Assembly: GCF_000938305.1 (NCBI RefSeq) | Contig: NZ_JYMT01000004.1 | Location: forward strand, 434,001 to 498,000 | From: Bradyrhizobium sp. LTSP885 | GTDB lineage: Bacteria > Pseudomonadota > Alphaproteobacteria > Rhizobiales > Xanthobacteraceae | Reading direction: 5' to 3' | Length of the DNA: 64,000 nucleotides | Shown: positions 17,574-27,130 of the stretch, one piece after another | Numbering within the stretch: position 1 is the stretch's first letter | Layout: each line of letters opens with the position of its first letter | The notes under the pieces: generated by a model | Database searches by the model: none | What the model was told of the DNA's origin: nothing | The model's input: the letters and a program-made list of their open reading frames with translations, nothing else | Made by a program: the position numbers and the translations under genes

Positions 17574-18148
17574 GCTCAATACCCCCAAGTTAGCGAGCGA
17601 GAACGATTAACGTCCTTTTCTGGGGGCGAGCCTTGCGCTGTTGGAATGAAGTGAGAAGCCTCAACTTTCTCCACGCCTTGGCGCGAGATTGATCAAGAAC
17701 CGATGCGGCATCAGCGGTTTTCCGGCAAAATCCGTTGGAATCGGAGGGGCAGCGAAACAATCTGAGGTAGAGACGTAAATGTTCCGCTTGTGCCTGTTAC
17801 TGCTGGAATTTCTGCGGCGATTTTGCGCAGCGATGCCTGTGAGAAAAAGCTCACGAAGCCGCGTCGTACACGAGCAGAGCGGAGCTGCTCAATTCTGCGT
17901 CATAACTGACCGAGCTGTCTCGAATTGCATGGACCGTAACATATTTGCAACAATCGATTGAGCGCTTTCGCCTCGCGTGGCGCGCCACCAAGCCTCCGGA
18001 TAGCAATACGCGGGGAAATCCTGCAAGAATCACTCTCGCGCTCGCCTGCCAAGGAGTTGGGCAAGCACTGGCGCTTTTTCTCTACTTACGCGGGCGTCCG
18101 ATCTAGCACAGTATTGAGGCAGCCAATTCCTCTTGACCGTGACAACGA
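17574..18148. other. 575-bp divergent intergenic region (barrel gene / purine importer operon)
   Basis: No gene, tRNA or riboswitch was recognised. The stretch should carry the leftward promoter of the barrel gene and the rightward promoter of the importer operon. No clear inverted repeat or strong consensus promoter was found on reading. Confidence 0.5.
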
Positions 18149-19720
18149 ATGCCAGATTCGACGCCTGCTGCGCAGCCGCCCGCCGGAACGCCGCTGCTCC
18201 AGACAGTCGGCCTGACCAAGCGTTATGGCAACTTCCTGGCCAATGAGAAGATCGATATCGATATCTGGCCGCAGCAGATCCACGCGCTGCTTGGCGAGAA
18301 CGGCGCCGGCAAATCGACGCTGGTCAAGACCATCTACGGATTGATCCAGCCCAGCGAAGGCGAGATGCGCTGGCGGGGCGAGAAGATGGTTCTGTCCGGA
18401 CCGTCGGAAGCGCGCGGGCGCGGCATCGGCATGGTGTTCCAGCATTTCTCGCTGTTCGACAATCTTACCGTCGCCGAGAACGTAGCACTGGGTCTCGACG
18501 GCAAGGAATCGTTCAAGGACATGTCGGCGCGCCTTGAGCAGGTGTCCAATGTCTACGGGCTTCCGCTCGATCCCAAACGCGAGGTCTGGCAACTCTCGGT
18601 CGGCGAGCGCCAGCGCATCGAAATCGTCCGCGCGCTGATGCAGGATCCGAAATTCCTGATCCTCGACGAGCCGACCGCGGTGCTGACGCCGCAGGAGGCC
18701 GACCAGCTCTTCACGGTGCTCAACCGCCTGAAGTCAGAGGGCCGCGCCATCCTCTACATCAGCCACAAGCTCGAAGAGGTGAAGCGGCTGTGCGACACCG
18801 CCACCATCCTGCGCGGCGGCAAGAAGGTTTCGACCTGCAATCCCAAGGCGGAGACCGCGGCCTCGCTGGCGCGCATGATGGTCGGCAGCGAAATCAAGCA
18901 AGTGAAGGCGGCCGCGAACCGACGGATCACCGTACCGCGGCTTGTCGTCAACGACCTCAACCTCGCGCCCGACGATCCCCACGGCACAAGGCTCGAACAT
19001 ATCTCGCTGGAGCTGAAAGGTGGTGAGATATTGGGCATCGCCGGCGTTGCCGGCAACGGCCAGGACGAGCTTTTCGCAGCGCTTTCGGGCGAGCGGCTTT
19101 CGCAAGATCCCGGCACGGTGGTGATCGAGGGCATCGCCGCCGGCCATCTCTCGATCACGCAACGGCGCAAGCTCGGCGCGGCCTTCGTACCCGAGGAGCG
19201 GCTTGGCCACGGCACCGCGCCGCGCATGAAGCTTTCCGAAAACGCGCTGCTGACGGGACATGCCGCCAGCGGCATGGTGCAGCACGGCTTCGTCAACACC
19301 GCAGCGACGCTGAAGACGGTCGACCGCGCTACCGAAACGTTTGACGTGCGCAAGGCCAAGCGCGATCCGGAAGCGGCGAGCCTGTCCGGCGGAAACTTGC
19401 AGAAATTTATCGTCGGCCGCGAGATCCTGCGCAATCCGGCGGTGCTCGTCGTCAGCCAACCGACCTGGGGCGTCGACGCGGGCGCCGCCGCCGTGATCCG
19501 GCAGGCGCTGCTCGACCTCGCCACCGCCGGCGCCGCCGTCCTGGTGACGAGCCAGGACCTCGACGAGCTCGCCGAGATCACCGACCGCATCGCCGTGATG
19601 TTTCACGGCCGTCTGTCGGAGCCACTCGCGACAGCCGATGCGAGCCGCGAGAAACTCGGCCTCCTGATGGGCGGCAGCAGCCTGGATCAGAAGGAGGCCC
19701 CTCATGCAGTTAGTGCTTGA
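18149..19720 (+). CDS. Nucleoside/purine ABC importer ATPase with duplicated nucleotide-binding domains
   Basis: 523 residues, two fused ABC domains as in RbsA/YufO. The first has Walker A GENGAGKST at about 49-57, signature LSVGERQR near 148 and Walker B FLILDEPTAVL near 169. The second has a signature LSGGNLQK near 413, but its Walker A region reads GVAGNGQDEL and its Walker B reads VLVVSQPTWGVD, the degenerate form usual for this family, so only the first site is expected to hydrolyse ATP normally. It powers uptake by the two permeases downstream. The following gene overlaps it by 17 bases, and an AAGGAGG site lies inside its 3' end. Confidence 0.93.
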   Translation: MPDSTPAAQPPAGTPLLQTVGLTKRYGNFLANEKIDIDIWPQQIHALLGENGAGKSTLVKTIYGLIQPSEGEMRWRGEKMVLSGPSEARGRGIGMVFQHFSLFDNLTVAENVALGLDGKESFKDMSARLEQVSNVYGLPLDPKREVWQLSVGERQRIEIVRALMQDPKFLILDEPTAVLTPQEADQLFTVLNRLKSEGRAILYISHKLEEVKRLCDTATILRGGKKVSTCNPKAETAASLARMMVGSEIKQVKAAANRRITVPRLVVNDLNLAPDDPHGTRLEHISLELKGGEILGIAGVAGNGQDELFAALSGERLSQDPGTVVIEGIAAGHLSITQRRKLGAAFVPEERLGHGTAPRMKLSENALLTGHAASGMVQHGFVNTAATLKTVDRATETFDVRKAKRDPEAASLSGGNLQKFIVGREILRNPAVLVVSQPTWGVDAGAAAVIRQALLDLATAGAAVLVTSQDLDELAEITDRIAVMFHGRLSEPLATADASREKLGLLMGGSSLDQKEAPHAVSA

Positions 19721-20783
19721 GAAGCGCGGCGAACGCTCGAACACGATTGCGCTGGTTTCCCCTTTGATCGCGATCGGCCTGACTATCGTGACCATGAGCA
19801 TCCTGTTCTTGATCCTCGGCAAGAACCCGATCTCGGCGCTTGGCGTCTACTTCATCGATCCCCTGACCGACAGCTATTCGCTCCAGGAGATCGCGGTGAA
19901 GGCCACGCCGCTGGTGATGATCGCGATCGGCCTGTCGCTATGCTATCTCGCCAACGCCTGGAATATCGGCGCCGAGGGGCAATTCCTGATCGGCGCCGTC
20001 GCCGGAAGCTGGCTTGCGGTGAAGACGCAGGGCACCGATGCCGGCCACTGGGTGCTGCCGGCGATGCTGTTGCTCGGCGCGGTCGCCGGCGCGCTCTACG
20101 CGCTGATCCCGGCGATCTGCAAGGTCAGGTTCGGCGCCAGCGAGATCCTCACCAGCCTGATGCTGGTCTATGTCGCCGATCTCTTCCTTGACTATCTGGT
20201 GCGCGGCCCGTGGCGCGATCCCGCCGGCTTCAACTTCCCAACCACCGCCGAGTTCGATCCGGTCGCGACCGTTCCGCTGCTGGTCGAGGGCGGCCGCCTA
20301 CACCTCGGTGCCGTCATCGCGCTGATCGTGGTCGCCGCCGGTGCGCTGCTGCTCGGCAAGACCATCAAGGGTTTTGAAATCCGCGTCGTCGGCGCCGCCC
20401 CGCGCGCGGCGCGCTTCGGCGGCTTCAATTCCAACCAGTTAATCCTGCTGACCTTCGCGATCTCCGGCGCACTGGCGGGGCTAGCCGGCATAATCGAAGT
20501 CGCCGGTCCCGTTGGCCATCTCCAGCCCGGCATCTCGCCGGGCTATGGCTTCACGGCGATCATCGTTGCGTTTCTCGGGCGGTTGAACCCGATTGGAATA
20601 TTAATTGCAGGCCTTTTCCTTGCACTCACCTTTATTGGCGGCGAACAGGCGCAGATTGCGATGAAAATCCCGTTGGACGTCACCAAGGTCTTCCAGGGCA
20701 TCCTGCTGTTCTACGTGCTCGCCTGCGATTCCCTCATTCTGTATCGCTTCCGGCTGATTTTCCCGTCACGACAGGTGGTCTAG
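19704..20783 (+). CDS. Nucleoside/purine ABC importer permease 1 (BPD_transp_2 family)
   Basis: 359 residues, multispanning. The family motifs are present: the FGASEILTSLMLVYVADLFLDYL block near 150, the RVVGAAPRAARFGG cytoplasmic loop near 229 (the ATPase-contact region of this family), and the GYGFTAIIVAFLGRLNPIGI block near 280. It pairs with the second permease to form the membrane channel for a BMP-type binding protein. It overlaps both neighbours (17 bases with the ATPase gene, one base TAGTG with the next), so translation of the three is coupled. Confidence 0.92.
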   Translation: MQLVLEKRGERSNTIALVSPLIAIGLTIVTMSILFLILGKNPISALGVYFIDPLTDSYSLQEIAVKATPLVMIAIGLSLCYLANAWNIGAEGQFLIGAVAGSWLAVKTQGTDAGHWVLPAMLLLGAVAGALYALIPAICKVRFGASEILTSLMLVYVADLFLDYLVRGPWRDPAGFNFPTTAEFDPVATVPLLVEGGRLHLGAVIALIVVAAGALLLGKTIKGFEIRVVGAAPRAARFGGFNSNQLILLTFAISGALAGLAGIIEVAGPVGHLQPGISPGYGFTAIIVAFLGRLNPIGILIAGLFLALTFIGGEQAQIAMKIPLDVTKVFQGILLFYVLACDSLILYRFRLIFPSRQVV

Positions 20784-21700
20784 TGGCACTCGTCGAAGCC
20801 ATCATCCTTTCGGTGCTGGCGGCGTCCACCCCGCTGTTGCTGGCGGCTACCGGGGAGTTGGTGACCGAGCGCGCGGGCGTGCTCAACCTCGGCGTCGAGG
20901 GCATGATGATCGTCGGCGCGGCTTGCGGCTTCGGCGGCGCCTGGCTCAGCGGCTCGATCATCATCGGTGCGCTCTGCGGCATCGTCGCGGGCACGCTGCT
21001 CTCGCTGATCTTCGCGATGATGACATTGGGATTGGCGGTCAATCAGGTCGCCACCGGGCTCGCGCTCACTATTCTCGGCATTGGCCTCTCCGGCCTGATC
21101 GGCGCCGGCTTCGTCGGCGAAAGAATTGCGCCGGCGCCGCATCTCCACATTCCCGTCCTGACGGATATTCCGTTCGTTGGGCGCATCCTCTTTGGCGAGG
21201 ACGGCTTCGTCTATCTTTCGCTGGCGCTGGTCGTCGCGGTCTGGTGGTTCCTGTATCGGACCCGGGCGGGACTGGTGCTGCGCGCGTGCGGCGACAATCA
21301 CCTCTCAGCCCATGCGTTGGGCTATCCGGTGCTGCGAATCCGGATGTATGCCGTGATGTTCGGCGGCGCCTGCGCCGGCCTGGCCGGTGCCTATCTGCCG
21401 CTCGCCTACACCCCATTCTTCATTCCGGGCATGACCGCGGGACGCGGCTGGATCGCGCTCGCGCTCACCGTGTTTGCATCCTGGCGACCGGGCTGGCTGG
21501 TGATCGGCGCCTACCTGTTTGGCGCGGTGACCATTCTCCAATTGCACGCGCAAGGTTGGGGTATCGGAATTCCGTCTCAATTCATGTCGTCGCTGCCTTA
21601 CCTGGCCACGGTCATCGTTCTGGTTCTGATTTCTCGCGCGCGCACCGGCGGATCGACCGCGCCCGCCGCACTCGGTACCGTGTTCGTACCCGACCGCTGA
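20783..21700 (+). CDS. Nucleoside/purine ABC importer permease 2
   Basis: 305 residues, starting with GTG at 20783 which shares a base with the TAG of permease 1. The opening LAASTPLLLAATGELVTERAGVLNLGVEGMM is diagnostic for the second membrane subunit of BMP-type nucleoside importers (YufQ-like); the RACGDNHLSAHALGYPV loop near 170 is the coupling region. About eight to nine membrane helices are visible. The binding-protein gene lies 2 kb downstream beyond a convergent regulator gene. Confidence 0.92.
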   Translation: MALVEAIILSVLAASTPLLLAATGELVTERAGVLNLGVEGMMIVGAACGFGGAWLSGSIIIGALCGIVAGTLLSLIFAMMTLGLAVNQVATGLALTILGIGLSGLIGAGFVGERIAPAPHLHIPVLTDIPFVGRILFGEDGFVYLSLALVVAVWWFLYRTRAGLVLRACGDNHLSAHALGYPVLRIRMYAVMFGGACAGLAGAYLPLAYTPFFIPGMTAGRGWIALALTVFASWRPGWLVIGAYLFGAVTILQLHAQGWGIGIPSQFMSSLPYLATVIVLVLISRARTGGSTAPAALGTVFVPDR

Positions 21701-21804
21701 GTCTGCTTTCGGGATGCTGCGATGGGGAGCGGCGTTCTGGGTGTGGTTCACCCCGAATGTCTGGAGATCGATTATGCGCGCGCCGCCGATTTGGGATCCG
21801 GCGC

Positions 21805-22734
21805 TCACGCAAACGCCGCATTCTCCCGCTGCTCGCGTTCGTCGAGTTCCCGCACCAGATCCTGCAGGCAGCTCTCCATGTAGGCGGGAAGCGCGCGCTC
21901 GGACCGGACATAAACGCCAAGGTCGGACCATACAGGCCTTCCCCCATTGTACAGCGGGAGGAAACTGAGCCGGCCGGCCTCCAGATGCCGTTCAATCCCG
22001 AGCTGGGTTTGAAACGAGATGGCGACACTGCGCTCGGCTAATTCGCGCATGAGGTCCATGGAGTTGGTCTGGATCGCCGGCTCCGCCCCTTGCGGAAGCC
22101 TCGCCAACAACGGCTGAAGCAGATCGTGGATCGATAGCTCAGGGAACGCGAGAATGAAGGGAAACGGCATGCACTGCGGCAGCGTAACCTTGCGCTTGGA
22201 GGCAAGTGGATGGTCGTTTGCCACCACTGCGCCGAGGCGAAAACGCTTTAGTGCCACCTGACGCAGTTCTGGACTGTGTCGGAGCGCGAACGCAATCCCA
22301 ATATCCGCCTCGCCTCGAACCAGTACGTCGTGAACTTCGAACGAGCCCATGGTGCGGGCCGAAAAAGTCACGCGTTTCGCCCGATCTCGATGCCACTTCA
22401 TGACGTCCGGCAGCAATGACCCGGCCAATGCCTCGATGGAGGCGATGCGGATCGTCCCCTGCCAGGTGCCCGAGAGCGATTGCAGGTCCGATCTGAACCG
22501 ATCCTCATCCTGCGTGACGGTCATGACGTGACGGGCGAACATCTCTCCAACCGACGTCAGCTTCAGGCCGCGAATAGTCCGCTCAAACAATGGCGTGCCA
22601 ATATCTTCCTCAAGTTTCAAAATCTGGCGGTTCACCGCCGATGAGGCGACGTTCAGGACGCGAGCGGCCGCGCGGATGGAGCCGGCCCGGCGCACCGCTT
22701 GGAAGTAATAGATCGCCGGTGCATGGAAGCGCAT
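21805..22734 (-). CDS. LysR-family transcriptional regulator of the purine island
   Basis: 309 residues from the ATG at 22734; a longer frame with ATG at 22782 exists, but the LysR fold starts at MRFHAPAIYYFQAVRRAGSI. The HTH (about 13-40, SIRAAARVLNVASSAVNRQILKLEEDIG) is typical and the effector domain follows from residue 80. The usual S/T-Q-S-A-V of the recognition helix is replaced by ASSAVN. It faces the importer operon and is divergent from the small HTH protein and the binding-protein gene. Control of purine or nucleoside uptake is a contextual guess. Confidence 0.85.
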   Translation of the reverse strand: MRFHAPAIYYFQAVRRAGSIRAAARVLNVASSAVNRQILKLEEDIGTPLFERTIRGLKLTSVGEMFARHVMTVTQDEDRFRSDLQSLSGTWQGTIRIASIEALAGSLLPDVMKWHRDRAKRVTFSARTMGSFEVHDVLVRGEADIGIAFALRHSPELRQVALKRFRLGAVVANDHPLASKRKVTLPQCMPFPFILAFPELSIHDLLQPLLARLPQGAEPAIQTNSMDLMRELAERSVAISFQTQLGIERHLEAGRLSFLPLYNGGRPVWSDLGVYVRSERALPAYMESCLQDLVRELDEREQRENAAFA

Positions 22735-23022
22735 AACCGAACCCGCCAAAGACGCCAATCTAGCCCGATGCCGATTCGGCATCAAGCCGTGCGAGAATCT
22801 CTGCTATTTGAGAGCACTCGGTTTCCGTTAGGTTTTCTCCCGATCTGCACCTCGCGGAGCAGGTCCGGAGACGTATGGGATCAATCCACCGGTCTTGCCA
22901 ATCCGGCGAGCCGGTCACGCTGGTCTGCCCAATGGCTTCAAAGCCAGATCGTCCCTTGATGTTTGAACGCACCGCTCTGCAGCCGAAACGACCACCGTCC
23001 ACCAAGTCCGTACTCGAGGCAG

Positions 23023-23604
23023 ATGCCCTTGACGCAACTCATCGATCAGGACGCCCCCGCTCTGGAGAGGTCACGTCTGTTGGATCGCCGGTCGGCGGCA
23101 GCTCATGTCGGCGTGACCATCGGCCTGTTCGAGCGATTGGTGCGGGAGCAGGTCATACCCGAGCCGGTCATGGTCGATCGCAAACCGCTCTGGAATGCCT
23201 GCCTGCTCGACGGCCGCCTCGAAGCAATCCGGCGTGCACGAGATCTGCAGGCCAACGAGGTGGACCGGCTGTCGGCGCGTCCGCCGGCAACGAGAAAATC
23301 AGCTGCGACGGAAACGTCAACCATCCTGCCCGATCTCAAATGGCTTCAGCAGCGCGAGGACCTCATCCGACGCGTTCACAGGCGACCGCTCTCGCAGCAC
23401 GAGTTGAGCGTGCTCGGCGAATTCAATCTGTCGCTGGGCCGTGACGCCAGCATGTTCGGGTTCTATCGAACATTCGAATCCCTGATGGCCCGTGGTCTTG
23501 TGCTGGAGGTGTCGAGATCCGGCCCTTCGACCCGGCCGCTCGTCACCTATCGGCTGACCGAAGACGGCGCAAGAATTGCAGCTTGCATGAGAGACAGCGG
23601 ATAG
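23023..23604 (+). CDS. Unknown protein with two probable DNA-binding domains
   Basis: 193 residues, starting at the ATG at 23023 with a GAGG six bases before it. Residues about 20-70 (LLDRRSAAAHVGVTIGLFERLVREQVIPEP, then a DRKPLWNACLLDGRLEAI strand-turn-helix) look like an excisionase/MerR-like helix-turn-helix where the recognition element is followed by a basic wing. Residues about 123-190 (LSQHELSVLGEFN, FYRTFESLMARGLVLEV, VTYRLTEDGARIAA) look like a PadR/MarR-type winged helix. The link between is Ser/Thr/Ala-rich. I do not recognise the family. It lies 60 bases before the binding-protein gene and could be its regulator. Confidence 0.6.
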   Translation: MPLTQLIDQDAPALERSRLLDRRSAAAHVGVTIGLFERLVREQVIPEPVMVDRKPLWNACLLDGRLEAIRRARDLQANEVDRLSARPPATRKSAATETSTILPDLKWLQQREDLIRRVHRRPLSQHELSVLGEFNLSLGRDASMFGFYRTFESLMARGLVLEVSRSGPSTRPLVTYRLTEDGARIAACMRDSG

Positions 23605-23664
23605 GTGCACGAAGTAAGGCGCGACGTTTTGAAGACCATTTCCCTCGGCTCACAGGAGAAGCGT

Positions 23665-24744
23665 ATGAAGAAGCATTTGATAGCGGCGGCGGCCGTGTTG
23701 CTGGCGACCGGCATGGGACTATCGACGGCCTCTGCCGCCGACAAGCTGAAGGTCGGGTTCATCTACCTCGGCCCGGTCGGCGACCTCGGCTGGACCTACC
23801 AGCACGACCTTGCGCGCCAGGCCCTCGCCAAGGAATTCGGCGACGCGGTCGAGACCACCTTCCTCGAGAACGTCCCCGAGGGCCCCGACGCCGAGCGCGC
23901 CATCGAGCAGCTGGTGCGCGCCGGCAACAAGTTGGTCTTCACCACCTCGTTCGGTTACATGGACCCGACGCTGAAAGTGGCCAAGAAATATCCGAACGTC
24001 CACTTCGAGCACTGCTCGGGCTACAAGCGCGACAAGAACATGTCGACCTATTCGGCGCGCTGGTACCAGGGCCGCTACATCCAGGGCCAGATCGCGGCCA
24101 AGATGTCAAAGTCCGGCGTGCTCGGCTATATCGGGTCGTTCCCGATCCCCGAAGTCGTCTCCGGCATCAACGCCACGATGCTGGGCGCCCAGTCGGTCAA
24201 TCCCAACATGAAGGTCAAGATCATCTGGGTGAACTCGTGGTTCGATCCGGGCAAGGAGGCCGACGCCGCCAAGGCGCTGCTCGACCAGGGCGCCGACGTG
24301 ATCACCCAACATACCGACTCGCCGGCGCCGATGCAGATCGTCAGCGAGCGCGGCAAGTTCGCGTTCGGACAGGACTCCGAAATGATCAAGTTCGGTCCCA
24401 AGGCGCAGCTCACCTCGATCCTCGACACCTGGGCGCCCTACTACATCGCGCGCGTGAAAGCCGAACTGGCCGGCACCTGGAAGCAAGAGGACACCTGGGG
24501 CGGGCTCGACACCAAGATGTTCGAAATGGCGCCCTACACCAACATGCCGGATGACGTGAAGAAAATGGCCGAAGACACCCAGGCGGCCCTCGCCTCGGGC
24601 AAGCTGCAACCGTTTAAATGCCCGGTCGTCGGTCAGGACGGCAAGGATGTCGAATGCAAGGACGGCGACCATCTCGCCGACGGCCAGGTGCTCGGCATGA
24701 ACTTCTATGTCAAAGGCATCGACGACAGCATCCCCGGCAAGTAG
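23665..24744 (+). CDS. BMP-family substrate-binding protein of the nucleoside/purine importer
   Basis: 359 residues; the ATG at 23665 has AGGAGA seven bases upstream. Residues 1-27 form a Sec signal peptide ending in an ASA/AD site; there is no lipobox Cys. The mature protein has the BMP/Med pattern: KVGFIYLGPVGDLGWTYQHD, FLENVPEGPDAERAIEQLVRAGNKLVFTTSFGYMDPTLKVA, YIGSFPIPEVVSGINATMLGAQSVNP and ADVITQHTDSPAPMQ. It captures a nucleoside or purine base in the periplasm for the importer encoded at 18.1-21.7 kb. Ligand identity rests on family and neighbours. Confidence 0.93.
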   Translation: MKKHLIAAAAVLLATGMGLSTASAADKLKVGFIYLGPVGDLGWTYQHDLARQALAKEFGDAVETTFLENVPEGPDAERAIEQLVRAGNKLVFTTSFGYMDPTLKVAKKYPNVHFEHCSGYKRDKNMSTYSARWYQGRYIQGQIAAKMSKSGVLGYIGSFPIPEVVSGINATMLGAQSVNPNMKVKIIWVNSWFDPGKEADAAKALLDQGADVITQHTDSPAPMQIVSERGKFAFGQDSEMIKFGPKAQLTSILDTWAPYYIARVKAELAGTWKQEDTWGGLDTKMFEMAPYTNMPDDVKKMAEDTQAALASGKLQPFKCPVVGQDGKDVECKDGDHLADGQVLGMNFYVKGIDDSIPGK

Positions 24745-24767
24745 CGCCGGACAGTCCCGAGACCACC

Positions 24768-24799
24768 GGGTCCGGGCGACAACGCCCGGACCTTGTTCC
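24768..24799 (+). terminator. Intrinsic terminator after the BMP gene
   Basis: A 10-bp GC-rich stem (GGTCCGGGCG at 24769-24778 / CGCCCGGACC at 24783-24792) with an ACAA loop is followed by TTGTTCC. It lies 24 bases after the BMP stop and 29 bases before the convergent deaminase stop. Confidence 0.8.
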
Positions 24800-24820
24800 T
24801 CTATGCGTCGCGGACTGAAC

Positions 24821-26170
24821 TTATCCCGCCCGCATCGCGCGCGCGGCGGCGTTGTGACGCTGGATCAGATCGGCGACGTCAAGCGAGGGGATCGCACCAT
24901 CGATCACCGCCCAGTTGCCGCCGACCATCACGCGGTCGGCGCGATACGCGCCGCAGAGCACCAGCGCGGCCAGCGGATCGCCATGTCCGGAGAAGCGCAA
25001 CTCGTCGAGCTTGAACAGCGCGAGATCGGCGGCCTTGCCGACCGCGATCTCGCCGAGTTCGGGGCGGCCGACGCACGCCGCCGACCCCTTGGTCGCCCAG
25101 CGCAGCGCGTCCTTGTGGCTCACGCGGCCGACACCATAGCGCGCGCGCTGCAACAGGAACGCTGCGCGCACTTCCTGCATCAGATTGGACCCATCGTTGG
25201 AGGCCGAACCGTCGACGCCGAGCCCGATCGAAACGCCGGCCTCCTCCATCTCGCAGACCGGGCAACAACCCGATGCCAAAAGCTGGTTGCTACAGGCGCA
25301 ATGGCTGATGGTGGTCTTGGCCTTGCCGAGCCGCTTCATCTCATCCGGATTGAAATGAATACCGTGCGCGAGCCAGGTTCGCGCATTGAGCCAGCCGCAT
25401 TGCTCGAGATAATCCAGCGGCCGGCAACGAAACATCTGCTCGCAGAATTTGTTCTCGTCTTCGGTTTCGGCAAGATGCGTGTGCAGGCGAACGTCGAGCC
25501 TTTCGGCGAGCTCGGCGGTCGCGTGCATCAGCGAGGTCGTCACCGAAAACGGCGAGCACGGCGCGAGCGCGATCTGCACCATCGCATCCTCGCCGCGTTG
25601 ATGATATTTGGCGACCACGCGCTCGCTGTCCGCCAGAATCGTGTCTTCATCCTGCACCACACTGTCGGGCGGCAGGCCGCCGTCGCGCTGCGACAGGTTC
25701 ATCGAGCCGCGCGTCAGCAGCACGCGGATGCCGAGCCGTTTCGCCGCGGCCACCTCGATATCGATGGCATCTTCCAGCCCGGCCGGGAAGACATAATGGT
25801 GGTCGGTCGTGGTGGTGCAGCCCGACAGCAGCAATTCCGACATCGCCACCGTGAAGCCGAGATCAAGCGATTCCGGCGTCAGCCGGGCCCATACCGGATA
25901 AAGCGCCTGCAACCAGGGAAACAGCTCGCGGTCCAGCGCCGCCGGCAGCGCCCGTGTGAGGGTCTGGTAAAAATGGTGGTGGGTGTTGATCAGCCCAGGA
26001 AGCACTACATGCCCGGTGGCATCATAGAAGGCCACATTGGCGGTGGACGGCTTGCCGCCGTGGGGTACCAGCTCAACGATTTTCCCATCCTGGATCACGA
26101 CGCCACGTTCTGCCCCCGTAGCGAGAATGGCGAGGGGGTCCCGGATCCAGATCGGCTGCGTTTGATTCAT
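24821..26170 (-). CDS. 8-oxoguanine deaminase (amidohydrolase superfamily)
   Basis: 449 residues; the ATG at 26170 is preferred over an upstream in-frame TTG because AAGGAG sits 11 bases before it. Metal ligands of the ATZ/TRZ-type amidohydrolases are visible: GLINTHHHFYQTLTRA (H-x-H), GIHF after TWLAHG, RLHTHLAETEDE and LGVDGSASND with the catalytic Asp. The TTTTDHHYVFPAGLEDAI segment is characteristic of 8-oxoguanine deaminases, which convert 8-oxoguanine to urate plus ammonia. It is convergent with the importer's BMP gene and divergent from the xanthine dehydrogenase genes, so urate formation from oxidised guanine would feed the same pathway. Confidence 0.88.
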   Translation of the reverse strand: MNQTQPIWIRDPLAILATGAERGVVIQDGKIVELVPHGGKPSTANVAFYDATGHVVLPGLINTHHHFYQTLTRALPAALDRELFPWLQALYPVWARLTPESLDLGFTVAMSELLLSGCTTTTDHHYVFPAGLEDAIDIEVAAAKRLGIRVLLTRGSMNLSQRDGGLPPDSVVQDEDTILADSERVVAKYHQRGEDAMVQIALAPCSPFSVTTSLMHATAELAERLDVRLHTHLAETEDENKFCEQMFRCRPLDYLEQCGWLNARTWLAHGIHFNPDEMKRLGKAKTTISHCACSNQLLASGCCPVCEMEEAGVSIGLGVDGSASNDGSNLMQEVRAAFLLQRARYGVGRVSHKDALRWATKGSAACVGRPELGEIAVGKAADLALFKLDELRFSGHGDPLAALVLCGAYRADRVMVGGNWAVIDGAIPSLDVADLIQRHNAAARAMRAG

Positions 26171-26308
26171 GATCCCACCATCTCCTTGAGGCAAGGCCGT
26201 ACCCCGCCGTTACAATGCAAAGTCTGTCCCAACCTTGACGACAATTGGCGCTGGTCTTGCAAGACGTCTTAAGTGGAGATGCATCTTGTTGAAAGCGTTG
26301 GCGTATCC

Positions 26309-27130
26309 ATGGATTTGAACACCATATCCGAAATTGCCCATCCGCGATCGCGGGCGCAATTGCCCGTTTGGACGGCGGGCGATGCTTGGCTGGCAGGCGG
26401 GACCTGGCTGTTCTCCGAACCGCAGGTTCACCTGACCCGGCTGATCGATCTCACCGACCTGAAATGGCCGGCGCTGACGGTCAGTGAGAACGACCTATCC
26501 GTAGCGGCGACCTGCACCGTGGCCCAGCTCGACGCCTTCGCCTGTCCACCGGAATGGATCGCCTCACCGCTGATCAATCAATGCTGCCGGGCGTTCCTGG
26601 CTTCCTTCAAGATTTGGAAGACGGCGACCGTCGGCGGCAACATCTGTATGTCGCTGCCGGCCGGCCCGATGATCTCGCTGACCTCGGCGCTCGATGGCGT
26701 CTGCACTATCTGGCAGGCGGACGGCAGCGAGCAGAAGATTCCAGTCGCCGACTTCGTCACCGGCAACCAGTCGAACGTGCTCGCGCCCGGCGACCTCCTG
26801 CGCCAGATCGACATCCCGCTTGCGGCCATGAAACGCCGATCGGCGTTTCGCCAGATTTCACTAACGCCGGTCGGCCGCTCAGCGGCTCTGCTGATCGGCA
26901 GCATCGCCGGCGACGGCGCCTTTGCGCTGACGGTCACCGCCTCGACGGTGCTGCCGATGCAGATGTCGTTTGCCAGAATGCCTGACGCGAAGGAACTGCG
27001 CGAAACGATCCTGCAAAATATCTCCGACGATCTCTACCACACCGACGTTCATGGCAAACCGGTGTGGCGCAAGCACATGACATTGCGGTTAGCCGAGGAA
27101 ATCCGCCGCGAATTGGAAACGCTGCCATGA
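26309..27130 (+). CDS. FAD-binding subunit of xanthine dehydrogenase-type molybdoenzyme
   Basis: 273 residues from ATG 26309; GTG 26273 and ATG 26279 are in frame, and the start is not certain. The fold is FAD_binding_5 followed by a CO-dehydrogenase flavoprotein C-terminal domain: DAWLAGGTWLFSEPQ near 24 (FAD pyrophosphate loop), then KIWKTATVGGNICMSLPAGP near 108, the second FAD motif. It passes electrons from the Fe-S clusters of the partner to FAD and on to NAD or another acceptor. The stop overlaps the start of the next gene (ATGA), indicating coupled synthesis of the two subunits. Confidence 0.88.
   Translation: MDLNTISEIAHPRSRAQLPVWTAGDAWLAGGTWLFSEPQVHLTRLIDLTDLKWPALTVSENDLSVAATCTVAQLDAFACPPEWIASPLINQCCRAFLASFKIWKTATVGGNICMSLPAGPMISLTSALDGVCTIWQADGSEQKIPVADFVTGNQSNVLAPGDLLRQIDIPLAAMKRRSAFRQISLTPVGRSAALLIGSIAGDGAFALTVTASTVLPMQMSFARMPDAKELRETILQNISDDLYHTDVHGKPVWRKHMTLRLAEEIRRELETLP

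Noticed and set aside
17574..18148. Possible purine riboswitch upstream of the importer operon
   Set aside because: No conserved three-way-junction core or clear expression platform was found on reading, and purine riboswitches are not expected in this group.
24707..26272. Long open frame on the plus strand (521 codons) opposite the 8-oxoguanine deaminase gene
   Set aside because: His/Arg/Gln-rich low-complexity translation with no family motif. The opposite strand carries a full amidohydrolase with all metal ligands. Long antisense frames are common at this GC level.
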